DNA of 64,000 nt from contig SVFN01000002.1 in the NCBI GenBank assembly GCA_015056815.1, positions 206,946 to 270,945 on the forward strand, read 5' to 3'. Position 1 is the first letter of the stretch. Every line of letters starts with the position of its first letter. The position numbers and the translations under genes are program-made. Origin of the DNA: Lachnospiraceae bacterium (GTDB taxonomy: Bacteria > Bacillota > Clostridia > Lachnospirales > Lachnospiraceae). Shown here piece after piece: positions 34,411 to 43,204 of the stretch. The notes below the pieces were generated by a model that saw only the letters and a program-made list of their open reading frames with translations, had not been told where the DNA came from and made no database searches.

Positions 34411-36255
34411 TCAATATTTTTTGATCATCCACACAAATTCATATCCGCCAAGCTCGTAACGGTCGATATGTGCTCTGGTTCTGGTCAGCATGTTCTTATA
34501 TTCTTCGTTTTCCTGTGTATAGAAGGTCTGAGGCTCTTTGCTGAAGTTAAAAAACGCCATCATCTTCTGCCCTTTATAATACCTTCCGATCCCAAGCACA
34601 TGATCATTCCCGGTATCCACGATCCAGGTATCCGCCTGTGAATGAAAGACCTCATTGGCACAGCGGATCTTTCGCAGTCTCGCAATCGCAGAAAAGATCC
34701 TGTTCTGTCTTGACCCTCTTGACTTGCGCTTTTTGACTTCCTTCCAGTCCAGATGTCCGCGGTGTAAGTATCTGCTGTCAGACCATCTGAGCGGATCTTC
34801 ATGATAGCTGTAATCATTTAACATTCCGATCTCATCACCGCTGTACAATACCGGTATCCCGGATTGGGCAAGCAGGAATGCGTGCAGCATGATGTCCAGC
34901 TTGATCCCCTGTTCAATCTTTCCTTCGTTTCGTTCATATTCTGCCGCTTCGATCCCGCTTAAAGATGCCGTCGTACCGCATAATCTTGCATCTCCCAGTT
35001 TCGGATCATCGTTGTAAAGCTCACCTCGCGACTCACTTCCGTAAACGTAGCCGCGGAAGAAATCATTGAGGTATTTTTTATGCTCGATCTCCTTAACTCC
35101 AAACTGTTTTAAGAACGGATAATCCAATCCCCAACCGATATCATCATGGCATCGTAAGTAATTTAAGAATACATACTGCTTCGGCAGGGCAAACACCGTA
35201 CCAAGCTGATGGCGCAAGAGCCTTACATCGGCTGTTGCCACAGTATGCCAGGTACTGGCCATGGTCGTGACATTATAAAGCAGATGACACTCCGGCTTCT
35301 CCTGTGTTCCAAAATAGGGAACCACTTCCTTGGGCTCCATTACGACCTCTCCCAAAAGCAGGGTTCCCGGAGCCACGATCTCCGCCGCGATCCGCATCAT
35401 ACGGACCAGGGTATGCACCTGCGGAAGGTTTCTGCAGGTCGTTCCCAGCTCCTTCCAGATATAGGGCGTAGCATCCAGCCTGATGATATCCACTCCCTTA
35501 TTGCACAGATAAAGCATATTTTCCGTCATGTCATTGAACACGACAGGATTCGCATAATTTAAATCCCATTGATAAGGATAAAACGTCGTCATGACGATCT
35601 TGCCTGCTTCCTCACACCACGAAAAATTACCGGGCGCAGTCTGCGGGAATACCTGCGGAACCGTCTCCTCAAACTTAGAAGGAATCTCCCAGTTATCATA
35701 GAAGAAATATCGTTTCTGACATTCCACATCTCCCTGTCTGGCTTTTTTCGCCCACTCATGATCCTCACTGGTATGGTTCATGACAAAATCCAGGCAGATG
35801 CTGATTCCTTCCTCATGGCATTCGCCGGAAAGCTGTGCCAGTTCTTCGATCGTCCCGTATTTGGGATCCACCGTCCTGAAATCGGCTACCGCATAGCCAC
35901 CGTCACTGCGCCCTTTTGGACTTTGTAACAGCGGCATCAGGTGCAGATAATTGATCCCTGCTTCATTGATGTAATCAAGATGCTCCCTGACCCCCTGTAA
36001 GGTACCGGCGAAATTCTCCACATACATTAACATTCCAAGTCTTTCATTGTCATGATACCACTCTGCATTTTCGCTTCTCTTCTGATCCCACTGCTTTAAG
36101 GCCTGTGGTCTTTCCAGATATGCTTTTTCCAGCATCGCGCAAAAGTACCGAAACGCCTGCTCATCATTCTGATACAGCTCCATATACAGCCATCTTAATT
36201 CATCGATCTTTTCTTCAAACCGTTTTTGATATCCGGCATCTACTTTCTTTTTCAC
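34411..36255 (-). CDS. GH13 alpha-glucan/sucrose-acting enzyme, amylosucrase-like (GH13_4)
   Basis: This cytoplasmic glycoside hydrolase or transferase has 614 residues. It has the amylosucrase-type helical N-terminus (about 1-85) before the barrel. Barrel motifs are YLHLMPLLQSPKGRSDGGYA, LDFVMNHTSEDHEW, nucleophile D261 in IIRLDATPYIWK, acid/base E303 in LLGEVV and H370-D371 in LRCHDDIGWG. The DAxPYIWK signature and N-terminal domain point to GH13 subfamily 4 (amylosucrase or sucrose hydrolase) rather than alpha-amylase. No signal peptide is present. With the upstream ABC importer and fructokinase it probably cleaves imported sucrose, giving fructose plus glucose or glucan. Confidence 0.9.
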   Translation of the reverse strand: MKKKVDAGYQKRFEEKIDELRWLYMELYQNDEQAFRYFCAMLEKAYLERPQALKQWDQKRSENAEWYHDNERLGMLMYVENFAGTLQGVREHLDYINEAGINYLHLMPLLQSPKGRSDGGYAVADFRTVDPKYGTIEELAQLSGECHEEGISICLDFVMNHTSEDHEWAKKARQGDVECQKRYFFYDNWEIPSKFEETVPQVFPQTAPGNFSWCEEAGKIVMTTFYPYQWDLNYANPVVFNDMTENMLYLCNKGVDIIRLDATPYIWKELGTTCRNLPQVHTLVRMMRIAAEIVAPGTLLLGEVVMEPKEVVPYFGTQEKPECHLLYNVTTMASTWHTVATADVRLLRHQLGTVFALPKQYVFLNYLRCHDDIGWGLDYPFLKQFGVKEIEHKKYLNDFFRGYVYGSESRGELYNDDPKLGDARLCGTTASLSGIEAAEYERNEGKIEQGIKLDIMLHAFLLAQSGIPVLYSGDEIGMLNDYSYHEDPLRWSDSRYLHRGHLDWKEVKKRKSRGSRQNRIFSAIARLRKIRCANEVFHSQADTWIVDTGNDHVLGIGRYYKGQKMMAFFNFSKEPQTFYTQENEEYKNMLTRTRAHIDRYELGGYEFVWMIKKY

Positions 36256-36610
36256 TTCATTTCTCCATTATATCTTCCCGGAGCAGTGCTTTCATCCATA
36301 TTTCTTCCTAAGGCGGCTGCACTTCACCTGTCCCGAAACGACAACTCGCATAGTTACTATGCAGTCCCGTAGCCTCGCATATTCCTATGCATCCGCCGGT
36401 GATTCCAGCCAGCCTTATGACTCCGGTTGATCCTGTTTCCAAAAACTATTGTTACTCATTCTTTATACTCTGTTTCTCACAATTTCTCTGCTGTATTCCA
36501 TCGATGTCCATAAAATATCTCCGGCACTCTCATGTTTTTTTATTTGCTTCTTTTTTCTTAGATACAGCCGGTCATCCCCTCATTTTATGAACGGGTATAA
36601 AAGGCATCTA
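36256..36610 (-). other. 355-bp gap in the sugar operon with two tandem similar hairpins
   Basis: Two near-identical small hairpins lie in tandem: GCATAG-TTA-CTATGC (36348-36362) and GCATA-TTCC-TATGC (36377-36390), both preceded by CTC. They are set in a GC-richer block (about 36310-36430) unlike the AT-rich flanks. No gene was found. The block could be an extragenic repeat or a structured RNA that sets the expression ratio between YesL and the GH13 enzyme. Confidence 0.5.
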
Positions 36611-37318
36611 TCATGACAGATATCCCTCGTCATCGTTCGTACCGGTATTCTCATCTTTCTGTACCACTTCTTCCTCATCTATCTCTTCCGGCACTTTTGT
36701 CCCTTTCATCCGTCCGATCACTTCCTTCATGACCGGCAGATAGAGCAACACACACAAATACGTCGGTAATGAGATACCCAGTACAAAAGCAATGGGCAAA
36801 AGCCGCATTTCCTGCGTAAACACAAAGGCGGCCAGCGCATAAACAAACACCATCGCCAGAGTCCTCGGCAGATGTCCGATCGCAAGAAGTGCCGCATTTT
36901 TAAAACGTGCTCCAAATGTATTCTCGATCCTTGCCATTAGCGGGAAGATCCAGACAAACAGCATCGTCAAAAGCAAAAGCAGGATATACACCGTCACAAG
37001 CATCGGTGAAAAAGCGCCTTCCTTTGGTGCTGCAAACAGTCGAAAATCCACATAGGCAAATACTGCCGCCGCCAAAAAAAACAGCCAGACAGGTGTAGCA
37101 CTTTTCAGGTTTTCCTTAAACTGTCTGAAATAATCCTGGATGGGATGTCCTTCCCCTTCCGCCATCTTCATGACTTCATAGTGCAGTGCCGTAAAGGCGG
37201 CTCCAGCCGTCACAATCGGTATGCTGCAAAGAATCGTCAACATATTTAAAACCACCAAAGTGGTAAGGTCAGAAAGAGCCCGCAGAAGCGGGCCCTCTAT
37301 TGAAAACAAATGATCCAT
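36611..37318 (-). CDS. YesL/DUF624 family membrane protein
   Basis: The protein has 235 residues. The pattern fits YesL: LTTLVVLNMLTILCSIPIVTAGAAFTALHYE at the start (a YesL hallmark, quoted in part: NMLTILCSIPIVTAGAAFTA). About five hydrophobic segments follow, then an acidic soluble tail (VPEEIDEEEVVQKDE). These proteins are found beside sugar ABC transporters in Firmicutes, but their role is unknown. It starts 4 bp after the MalG-type permease gene and so belongs to that operon. Confidence 0.88.
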   Translation of the reverse strand: MDHLFSIEGPLLRALSDLTTLVVLNMLTILCSIPIVTAGAAFTALHYEVMKMAEGEGHPIQDYFRQFKENLKSATPVWLFFLAAAVFAYVDFRLFAAPKEGAFSPMLVTVYILLLLLTMLFVWIFPLMARIENTFGARFKNAALLAIGHLPRTLAMVFVYALAAFVFTQEMRLLPIAFVLGISLPTYLCVLLYLPVMKEVIGRMKGTKVPEEIDEEEVVQKDENTGTNDDEGYLS

Positions 37319-37322
37319 CGAA

Positions 37323-38195
37323 TTAACCCTTTACTGCTCCTTCAATCATTCCGTTCATAATCTGTTTCTGGGCTACTAAGAACACAATGATCATCGGCAC
37401 GATGGCAAGCAGCGCTGCCGCCAAGATCATGTTCCACTGTTTTACATAAGAACCAACGAATGCCTGTACTGCTACGGGAAGGGTCTTAACCGCTCCATTC
37501 TGTCCAAGCATCATGGAAGGGAGAAGATAATCGTTCCAGATCCACATACCATTTAAGATCGTAATGGTCGTGATGACCGGAGTCAAGAGTGGGAAAATGA
37601 TCTTAAAGAAGGTCTGCTCCGGATAGCAGCCGTCAATGGAAGCAGCTTCTTCAAGTTCATACGGGATTCCCTTGATAAACCCGTTCAGGATAAATACTGT
37701 CATCGCTCCACCGAATCCAAGATAAGCGAACACGATACCGGGCACTGACTGAAGCATTGGGATCCCCACGAATTTTCCTACATCCCTGAAGGTAGAGATC
37801 AGGGGAAGCATAACGACCTGGAACGGAATGATCATGGATGCAATAAAGATAAAGTAAATCACACTCGACCATTTCTTCCGGTTGTTACGGCAGATCACCC
37901 ATGCCGCCATACCGCCAAACACGGCAAGCAGTACCAGGGAAAGTACTGTGATCAGTACGGAAAAACCAAAGGCCTGCCAGAACAAAAAGTGTGTATTGTT
38001 GACAACATCACTTAAGTTCTGGAACAACTGCCCTATTCCCACACCGTTAAAACCGATCGGATTGCCGGTAATGTCTGCTGTCGTCTTGCAGGAGTTGATC
38101 ACCACCAGAAAAAATGGGAATAATACATAAATGGCAAGTAATACTGCGATCACAAGTCGTATCACGACACTGGAAGTTTTTTCCTTCGTATGCAT
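37323..38195 (-). CDS. Carbohydrate ABC transporter permease (MalG type)
   Basis: This is the inner-membrane half of a CUT1 sugar importer, with 290 residues and six predicted helices. The cytoplasmic coupling loop carries the EAA motif EEAASIDGCYPEQTFFKIIFP. It ends in EGAVKG, a common C-terminus of MalG-type permeases. The start codon overlaps the end of the MalF-type gene by 1 bp, with a GGAGGTGGAG site just inside that gene. No ATPase gene is in the operon; such importers usually share the MsmK-type ATPase encoded elsewhere. Confidence 0.95.
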   Translation of the reverse strand: MHTKEKTSSVVIRLVIAVLLAIYVLFPFFLVVINSCKTTADITGNPIGFNGVGIGQLFQNLSDVVNNTHFLFWQAFGFSVLITVLSLVLLAVFGGMAAWVICRNNRKKWSSVIYFIFIASMIIPFQVVMLPLISTFRDVGKFVGIPMLQSVPGIVFAYLGFGGAMTVFILNGFIKGIPYELEEAASIDGCYPEQTFFKIIFPLLTPVITTITILNGMWIWNDYLLPSMMLGQNGAVKTLPVAVQAFVGSYVKQWNMILAAALLAIVPMIIVFLVAQKQIMNGMIEGAVKG

Positions 38196-39280
38196 TATAA
38201 CTCCACCTCCTTTTTACTGGTAATCTTAACCTGAAGAATCGATACTGCCGCGAGGATGATGAAGAACAGAACTGCCTTCGCCTCACCAAAGGAATACTTA
38301 TTCTCAACCACAGCCGTACTGTAAATATTGAGTGCTAACATTTCTGTACCGTTTGTAATGTAAGATCCCATGAAATCCGCTACAGAGCCTGTACCATTCG
38401 TAAGTGCCAGGTTCACATCGAACATCTTGAATGCAGATGTCAGTGTTAAGAAGGTACAGATCGTGATCGTAGGAGCGATCATCGGAATCTTGATGTTAAA
38501 CAGGGTCTGAAGCGGGGTCGCGCCATCGATCGCTGCCGCCTCAAGCACATCACCGGGTACGGTATTGAGTCCTGTGATGTAGATCAACATAATGTATCCT
38601 GCATACTGCCAGACATAAACCAGAATGATCGCGAAGAAAGCGGTCTTCGTATCGGAAAGCATGGAATACTGATTCCCGAACAAAGCGGATGTCCACTTCG
38701 TTGCTACATTACTGAAAATAAACTGCCAGATATAACCCAGTACGATACCGCCGATCAGATTCGGCAGGAAGTATGCTGCACGGAAGAATCCCATTCCCTT
38801 GATCTTTGAAGTACATAACAAGGCTAACAGGAATGCTACCAGATTCACAAGGATCATGTTAAATACCACAAACAAAAAGGTGATCAGAATCGACCAGATA
38901 AAGCTGGGCTGTCTGAACATCTTGGCATAGTTGGCAAGCCCAACTACCTTTTTCATACGAATGCCATCCCAGTCCGTAAAAGAATAACCAATACCAAGTA
39001 CTAACGGTATGATGACCGTAACTGCAAATGCAAAAAGCAACGGGAACAGGAAAAGAATATGAATGATCTTGCGGTGATGCTTTTCTGTCGGGAATAAAAA
39101 CAGCCCGAAAAAGATCCCGATCGCTCCCATGATCAGGAACGCTCCCCTGCAATCCGTTCCGAATACCATAAGTGCTTTCCTGCCAAAATCCGCTGCCAGA
39201 GCAGATACCAGCATGAGCACGCCTGCAACCAGACAGATCAGGGAAATGGGCTGATTGCCGTTTGAAATCTTATATCCCAT
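38195..39280 (-). CDS. Carbohydrate ABC transporter permease (MalF type)
   Basis: This is the second permease half of the importer. It has 361 residues and is longer than most MalF-type permeases without a periplasmic insert because of an extra N-terminal pair of helices (about 12-65). The EAA loop reads LEAAAIDGATPLQTLFNIKIP. It is preceded by GGAGAT and lies 113 bp after the binding-protein gene. The downstream permease gene overlaps it. Confidence 0.95.
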   Translation of the reverse strand: MGYKISNGNQPISLICLVAGVLMLVSALAADFGRKALMVFGTDCRGAFLIMGAIGIFFGLFLFPTEKHHRKIIHILFLFPLLFAFAVTVIIPLVLGIGYSFTDWDGIRMKKVVGLANYAKMFRQPSFIWSILITFLFVVFNMILVNLVAFLLALLCTSKIKGMGFFRAAYFLPNLIGGIVLGYIWQFIFSNVATKWTSALFGNQYSMLSDTKTAFFAIILVYVWQYAGYIMLIYITGLNTVPGDVLEAAAIDGATPLQTLFNIKIPMIAPTITICTFLTLTSAFKMFDVNLALTNGTGSVADFMGSYITNGTEMLALNIYSTAVVENKYSFGEAKAVLFFIILAAVSILQVKITSKKEVEL

Positions 39281-39393
39281 TTTCTATCTCCTTTCAAACT
39301 AATATAAATCTTTGATTTGATGTCTGCTCTGAATAGTTCTGTTCATACTAACAGGGCAAAGGCGCGCATGCCCCTGCCCTGCCATATAAGATC

Positions 39394-40740
39394 TTATTCA
39401 GCGTAATAAGACTCAATTACCTGTTTGATCGTATTTACGAAGGTATCCGCATCCGGAATAGATCCCTTTGCATAATCCGCAAATACCTGACAGGTCTTAT
39501 TCTGAAGACCGTCTTTCTTTAACATAGTATGCCATCCGGAAGTCTTGCCTGCATCCATGTAAGACTTGATGCTGTCGAAGAACGGATCTGCTGCCGCATA
39601 CTGGCAGTCATTGAACGGACTGATCAGACCTGCTTCATTTACAAGAATATCCTGTGCGGAGTCATCTGATACCCACTGTAAGAATGCTTTTGCGCCATCT
39701 ACATTACCATCGCTGTATACGGTCCAGTAGCTCGGCGGTCCTGCGATGATGGTATCCATTCCATCTTCAAAAGCGTAAGGGGCAAAGCCCATCTTGAAAC
39801 CACTGTAATCAGCTGCAGATGTAACGGTTCCGTTGATCCAGTTACCCTGTGTCACAAAGACATATTTACCGGAAGCAAAACCTGCTACCTGACTGTCATA
39901 AGTACCGTCTACCAAAAGTGCCGGATCAGAATACTGATTCATCATACCAATAAACTCGGCAAATGCTTTCATACGGTTATCATCGATTTTTCCGCCATCA
40001 TTTAGCAGGTCAATATAAGTCGTATCGTCTAACTTAAGTCCTGCGTCCAAGTACTGACCGAATACATGTGTACCGGAAGACCATCCAAGGTTTGCAGGCT
40101 CTGCACACCAGCCGAATACTGCTGTGATGCCAAGCTCGTCTTTCTTGGAATCCAGTGTCTCACAAGCGCTCTTCCATGCATCGGGAGAAGTGAGGCTGGA
40201 AGGATCTACACCGGCCTTCTCTAAAAGATCTGCATTGTATGCAAGTGCGGTAGCCTCCACGGTGTAAGGGAATCCGATGGTTCCCATGGAATCGTCTACC
40301 AGTTCGTAATCTGTATCATTGGTCCATGCCTCTCCGGAAAGGTCTGCTAACATGCCGTCCCAGTTCGCTGCCTGGTTTGCTTCGATCACGAAGATGTCCG
40401 GCATATTGTCAGCCTGATACATTTTCTTTAACTCATCGGAAGCATTGGTGTCTCCTCCGATCGTCTCGATGGAAACGTCTGCCCCGGTTTCCTCTTTATA
40501 TTTCGCTGCCAGATCCTGAAGCTGTGCATCGATCTCCGGCTTACCATTTAAAAGTCGGACTGCTCCGGCCGGTGTATCTGCACCTGAGCTTCCTGCGTCC
40601 GCACTTGCACTCTCTGTGCTGCCGCTGTCTGTACCTGCTCCATCTGTGCCTGCACTTTTGGAATCTGCCGCTCCCCCGCAAGCGGTAAGGCTTAATGCCA
40701 TAACCCCTGCCATTAATAATGCTATTACTTTCTTTTTCAT
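39394..40740 (-). CDS. Extracellular sugar-binding lipoprotein of ABC importer
   Basis: The protein has 448 residues. The lipoprotein signal ends in the lipobox LSLTAC with C21. A Gly/Ser/Ala/Asp-rich linker (about 22-60) then tethers the binding domain. The rest is a family 1 solute-binding fold (DMPDIFVIEANQAANWDGML, VFVTQGNWINGT, LQWVSDDSAQDILVNEAG). It captures the sugar for the two permeases downstream. It has its own promoter with two LacI-type operators, so it is the first gene of the transport unit. Sucrose or a short oligosaccharide is the likely ligand, judged from the neighbouring GH13 and fructokinase genes. Confidence 0.94.
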   Translation of the reverse strand: MKKKVIALLMAGVMALSLTACGGAADSKSAGTDGAGTDSGSTESASADAGSSGADTPAGAVRLLNGKPEIDAQLQDLAAKYKEETGADVSIETIGGDTNASDELKKMYQADNMPDIFVIEANQAANWDGMLADLSGEAWTNDTDYELVDDSMGTIGFPYTVEATALAYNADLLEKAGVDPSSLTSPDAWKSACETLDSKKDELGITAVFGWCAEPANLGWSSGTHVFGQYLDAGLKLDDTTYIDLLNDGGKIDDNRMKAFAEFIGMMNQYSDPALLVDGTYDSQVAGFASGKYVFVTQGNWINGTVTSAADYSGFKMGFAPYAFEDGMDTIIAGPPSYWTVYSDGNVDGAKAFLQWVSDDSAQDILVNEAGLISPFNDCQYAAADPFFDSIKSYMDAGKTSGWHTMLKKDGLQNKTCQVFADYAKGSIPDADTFVNTIKQVIESYYAE

Positions 40741-40813
40741 AAATACCTCCTTAAATGGGTTGGTTTGATGCTTTTTCGCAAAAGTACGTGTGTTATATGT
40801 CTTTCGTTTGTTC

Positions 40814-40827
40814 CTTTTGCGTTTAAG
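40814..40827. promoter_or_regulatory. LacI-type operator O1, downstream of the binding-protein promoter
   Basis: CTTAAACGCAAAAG on the minus strand is near-identical to the site upstream of the fructokinase gene (12 or 13 of 14). The CG centre is typical of LacI-family operators. Confidence 0.6.
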
Positions 40828-40837
40828 TTATGGTCTT

Positions 40838-40865
40838 ATAATAACCCATATTCCCAAAAATGCAA
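40838..40865 (-). promoter_or_regulatory. Promoter of the sugar importer operon
   Basis: Reading leftward, TTGCAT (40860-40865), 16 bp, then TATTAT (40838-40843). Confidence 0.55.
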
Positions 40866-40886
40866 GAGCTTTTTTCTTATTTTCTC

Positions 40887-40900
40887 CTTAAGCGCATAAG
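40887..40900. promoter_or_regulatory. LacI-type operator O2, upstream of the binding-protein promoter
   Basis: CTTAAGCGCATAAG is a near-palindrome (12 of 14). Its centre is about 74 bp from O1, close to seven helical turns. Confidence 0.55.
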
Positions 40901-40921
40901 TTTCAGCGTTTACACCAATTT

Positions 40922-41965
40922 TCACATCTCATTTTTGTTGAGATTTAACACGGAATCCCGTTCGATCAGTTTCGTCCCCATAATGATCTGGTGTTCCTTT
41001 GGCACTTTCCCGTTTATCATCTTGATGAGTTCTTTCGTAGCGATCACGCCTTTTTCCGTGATATCCTGATGTATGGTCGTAAGAGCCGGACGGAACAGTC
41101 TGCCGTTTTGGTTATCGTCAAATCCCATGATGGAAAGCTCCTGTGGCACTTTGATCCCCTGATTGATACAGGTATTCATTAACATGCCGGCAAAATTATC
41201 GGAACTGCAGAATACTGCCGTAATATCCCGCATTCTCCTTGTAATCCGGGTCAGACTCCTGTCAATCCCGTCGATCGTAGGATCCAGTTCGTAATACCAG
41301 TTTTCGCTAAACCTGATCCCAGCTTCCTCAAGCGCACTCTTATATCCCACAAATCTGCGCAGATTTACACCGGATTTCTGTTCAGAAAGATAACCGATCT
41401 TTTTATGCCCGTTCTTTATCAGATATTGTACCGCCTCTTTTGCGGCTTTTTCATCCGTCAATCCCACATTTACATAAGTCTGTCCGATCTCCTCAATGTA
41501 GTTCCAGTTTACATAAGTATCTACATAGACCACCGGTTTCTTGAAACGTTTATATACCCGTATCGCATCATCATCCTGCATCCAGAAAAGAATCAGACCA
41601 TCCACATTCCAGGAAGCCACATGTTTGATGATCTCCGTGATGTCCTCGGAGATATAGAGCATCATATAATAACCGGCTTCTCGGATCGCCCGTTCGATCC
41701 CGCCCAGCATTTCCGACACAAAAGGATCACATAGAATATGCGTGTAACGCTTCTCGGAAGTCTTTAGAACGATACCTATGATATTTGACTGATTCTGCGC
41801 CAGATTCCTGGCGGTCAGGTTCGGGACATAATGAACCTCCTCCAGATATTTTTGCACACGTTCGATCGTTTCTTTTGACACTTCCTTTGTCTTTCCGTGA
41901 ATGACATTGGACACCGTGGTCGTACTCATGTTAAGTGTTTCCGCAATCTGTTTTATCGTGATCAT
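40922..41965 (-). CDS. LacI family transcriptional regulator of the sugar genes
   Basis: The protein has 347 residues. The N-terminal LacI helix-turn-helix is TIKQIAETLNMSTTTVSNVIHG, with hinge helix PNLTARNLAQ (about 52-61), followed by a periplasmic-binding-protein-like sensor domain (IIGIVLKTSEKRY, GYLSEQKSGVN, ELSIMGFDDNQ). It sits between the fructokinase gene (6 bp upstream) and the importer operon. Three similar operator-like sites flank these genes, so it very likely controls both. The ligand is probably the transported sugar or its product. Confidence 0.94.
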   Translation of the reverse strand: MITIKQIAETLNMSTTTVSNVIHGKTKEVSKETIERVQKYLEEVHYVPNLTARNLAQNQSNIIGIVLKTSEKRYTHILCDPFVSEMLGGIERAIREAGYYMMLYISEDITEIIKHVASWNVDGLILFWMQDDDAIRVYKRFKKPVVYVDTYVNWNYIEEIGQTYVNVGLTDEKAAKEAVQYLIKNGHKKIGYLSEQKSGVNLRRFVGYKSALEEAGIRFSENWYYELDPTIDGIDRSLTRITRRMRDITAVFCSSDNFAGMLMNTCINQGIKVPQELSIMGFDDNQNGRLFRPALTTIHQDITEKGVIATKELIKMINGKVPKEHQIIMGTKLIERDSVLNLNKNEM

Positions 41966-41971
41966 TACTCT

Positions 41972-42937
41972 TTACCTTTCTTTTCCGTATTTCTCGATCT
42001 CTTCCAAATCGGGCATCACTGCAAGCGCCCCTTTTCTCGTCGTGATCAAAGATGCCGCCAGGGAAGCCGTGCGTAACGCCTCTGTCAGTATATCACGGTT
42101 CAGTCCTTTCGTGCCATATTTTACAGCATAATAGAGAGCAACTGCCATAAATGTGTCTCCCGCACCTGTCGTCTCAATGGTATTCTCATTTAAAAAGGCA
42201 GGCTGGAAAAGTTGCAGATCCTTGTAAAACGCATAACTTCCGTCCGGTCCTGCCGTCGCAAAGACCAGAGAGATTCCGTACTCATCGATCAGCTCCCTGA
42301 CGCCCTGCACGATATCGGATTTCCCGGTCAGAAACTCCACTTCGTTGTCCGAGATCTTTAATACATCACAGACCGAAAGCCCGTAGCGCATCTTTTCCTT
42401 CGCTTTCTCCTTCGATGACCAGAGCGGCGCGCGGTAATTGGGATCAAACGAGATCAGACATCCAGCGTCCTTTGCGATCGAAACCGCCTCCTTCGTGGCT
42501 GCCTCCACCCCTTCGTCCGTCATGGAAAGGGTTCCGAAATGGAATGCCTTACTGTTCGCAATCATATCTGCTTTTGCCCTTACCTCCTCCACATTCAGCT
42601 TCATATCCGCTCCCGGATTGCGATAAAACGAAAAATCTCTGTCACCGTTTGCCAGCTTATGTACGAAGGCCAGCGTCGTATGAACCTTATCGTCCAGAAA
42701 CAGTCCGCTCATATCGATCCCCTGTGCGGCTGCTTTTCCTTTTAGCATATGCCCTAATGCATCGTTTCCGACTTTACCGATAAATGCAGTCTTAGCACCG
42801 AGCTTCTGCAACATGGCAAGCACGTTGCAGGGAGCTCCGCCGGGATTTGCTTCAAATAAAGGATTGCCCTGTGCACTCAGTTCGTTTTCCGTAAAATCCA
42901 CTAAAAGCTCTCCTAAAGCTGTTACATCATACTTCAT
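41972..42937 (-). CDS. scrK: PfkB family carbohydrate kinase, fructokinase
   Basis: This is a ribokinase-fold sugar kinase of 321 residues counted from ATG 42937. The opening YDVTALGELLVDFT, the sugar-binding NPGGAPCNVLAMLQKLG, the RDFSFYRNPGADM stretch and the catalytic ETTGAGDTFMAV are those of bacterial fructokinases. An in-frame ATG at 42952 contains the GGAGGAGAAA ribosome site in its own codons, so 42937 was chosen. It would phosphorylate fructose released by the GH13 enzyme. The gene is followed at once by the LacI regulator and has its own promoter with an operator over the -35. Confidence 0.92.
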   Translation of the reverse strand: MKYDVTALGELLVDFTENELSAQGNPLFEANPGGAPCNVLAMLQKLGAKTAFIGKVGNDALGHMLKGKAAAQGIDMSGLFLDDKVHTTLAFVHKLANGDRDFSFYRNPGADMKLNVEEVRAKADMIANSKAFHFGTLSMTDEGVEAATKEAVSIAKDAGCLISFDPNYRAPLWSSKEKAKEKMRYGLSVCDVLKISDNEVEFLTGKSDIVQGVRELIDEYGISLVFATAGPDGSYAFYKDLQLFQPAFLNENTIETTGAGDTFMAVALYYAVKYGTKGLNRDILTEALRTASLAASLITTRKGALAVMPDLEEIEKYGKER

Positions 42938-43009
42938 AGTTTTCTCCTCCATTTAGGTTCCGTATCTGAACAAATGCTGTTCCCTGTTCCAATTAATTGA
43001 TCCGACATC

Positions 43010-43038
43010 ATTATACTCTTTTAAACTTAAACGCACAA
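43010..43038 (-). promoter_or_regulatory. Fructokinase promoter
   Basis: Reading leftward, TTGTGC (43033-43038), 17 bp, then TATAAT (43010-43015). The -35 lies inside the LacI-type operator. Confidence 0.7.
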
Positions 43039-43039
43039 G
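43026..43039. promoter_or_regulatory. LacI-type operator O3 over the fructokinase -35
   Basis: CTTAAACGCACAAG shares the CTTAA.CGCA..AG pattern with O1 and O2. Binding here would hide the -35 element. Confidence 0.6.
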
Positions 43040-43122
43040 GTCTATGTTTGAACGTATTTTCCAAGACTTTTTTGTATCTTTTGCACACAGGCGCTCATTT
43101 TATTTTCCTTCTCACGAAAAAA

Positions 43123-43159
43123 AGACATCGCTTCCGGATCATCTCCGTCAGCGATGTCT
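43123..43159 (-). terminator. Terminator after the GPH symporter gene
   Basis: AGACATCGCT (43123-43132) and AGCGATGTCT (43150-43159) pair perfectly; leftward a run of seven T follows. A second hairpin, GGGGCTGT-AAAA-ACAGCCCC (43169-43188), lies just before it, so transcription meets two stems. Confidence 0.8.
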
Positions 43160-43204
43160 ACAGTCTGAGGGGCTGTAAAAACAGCCCCTTTCCTTCACAA
43201 AACC

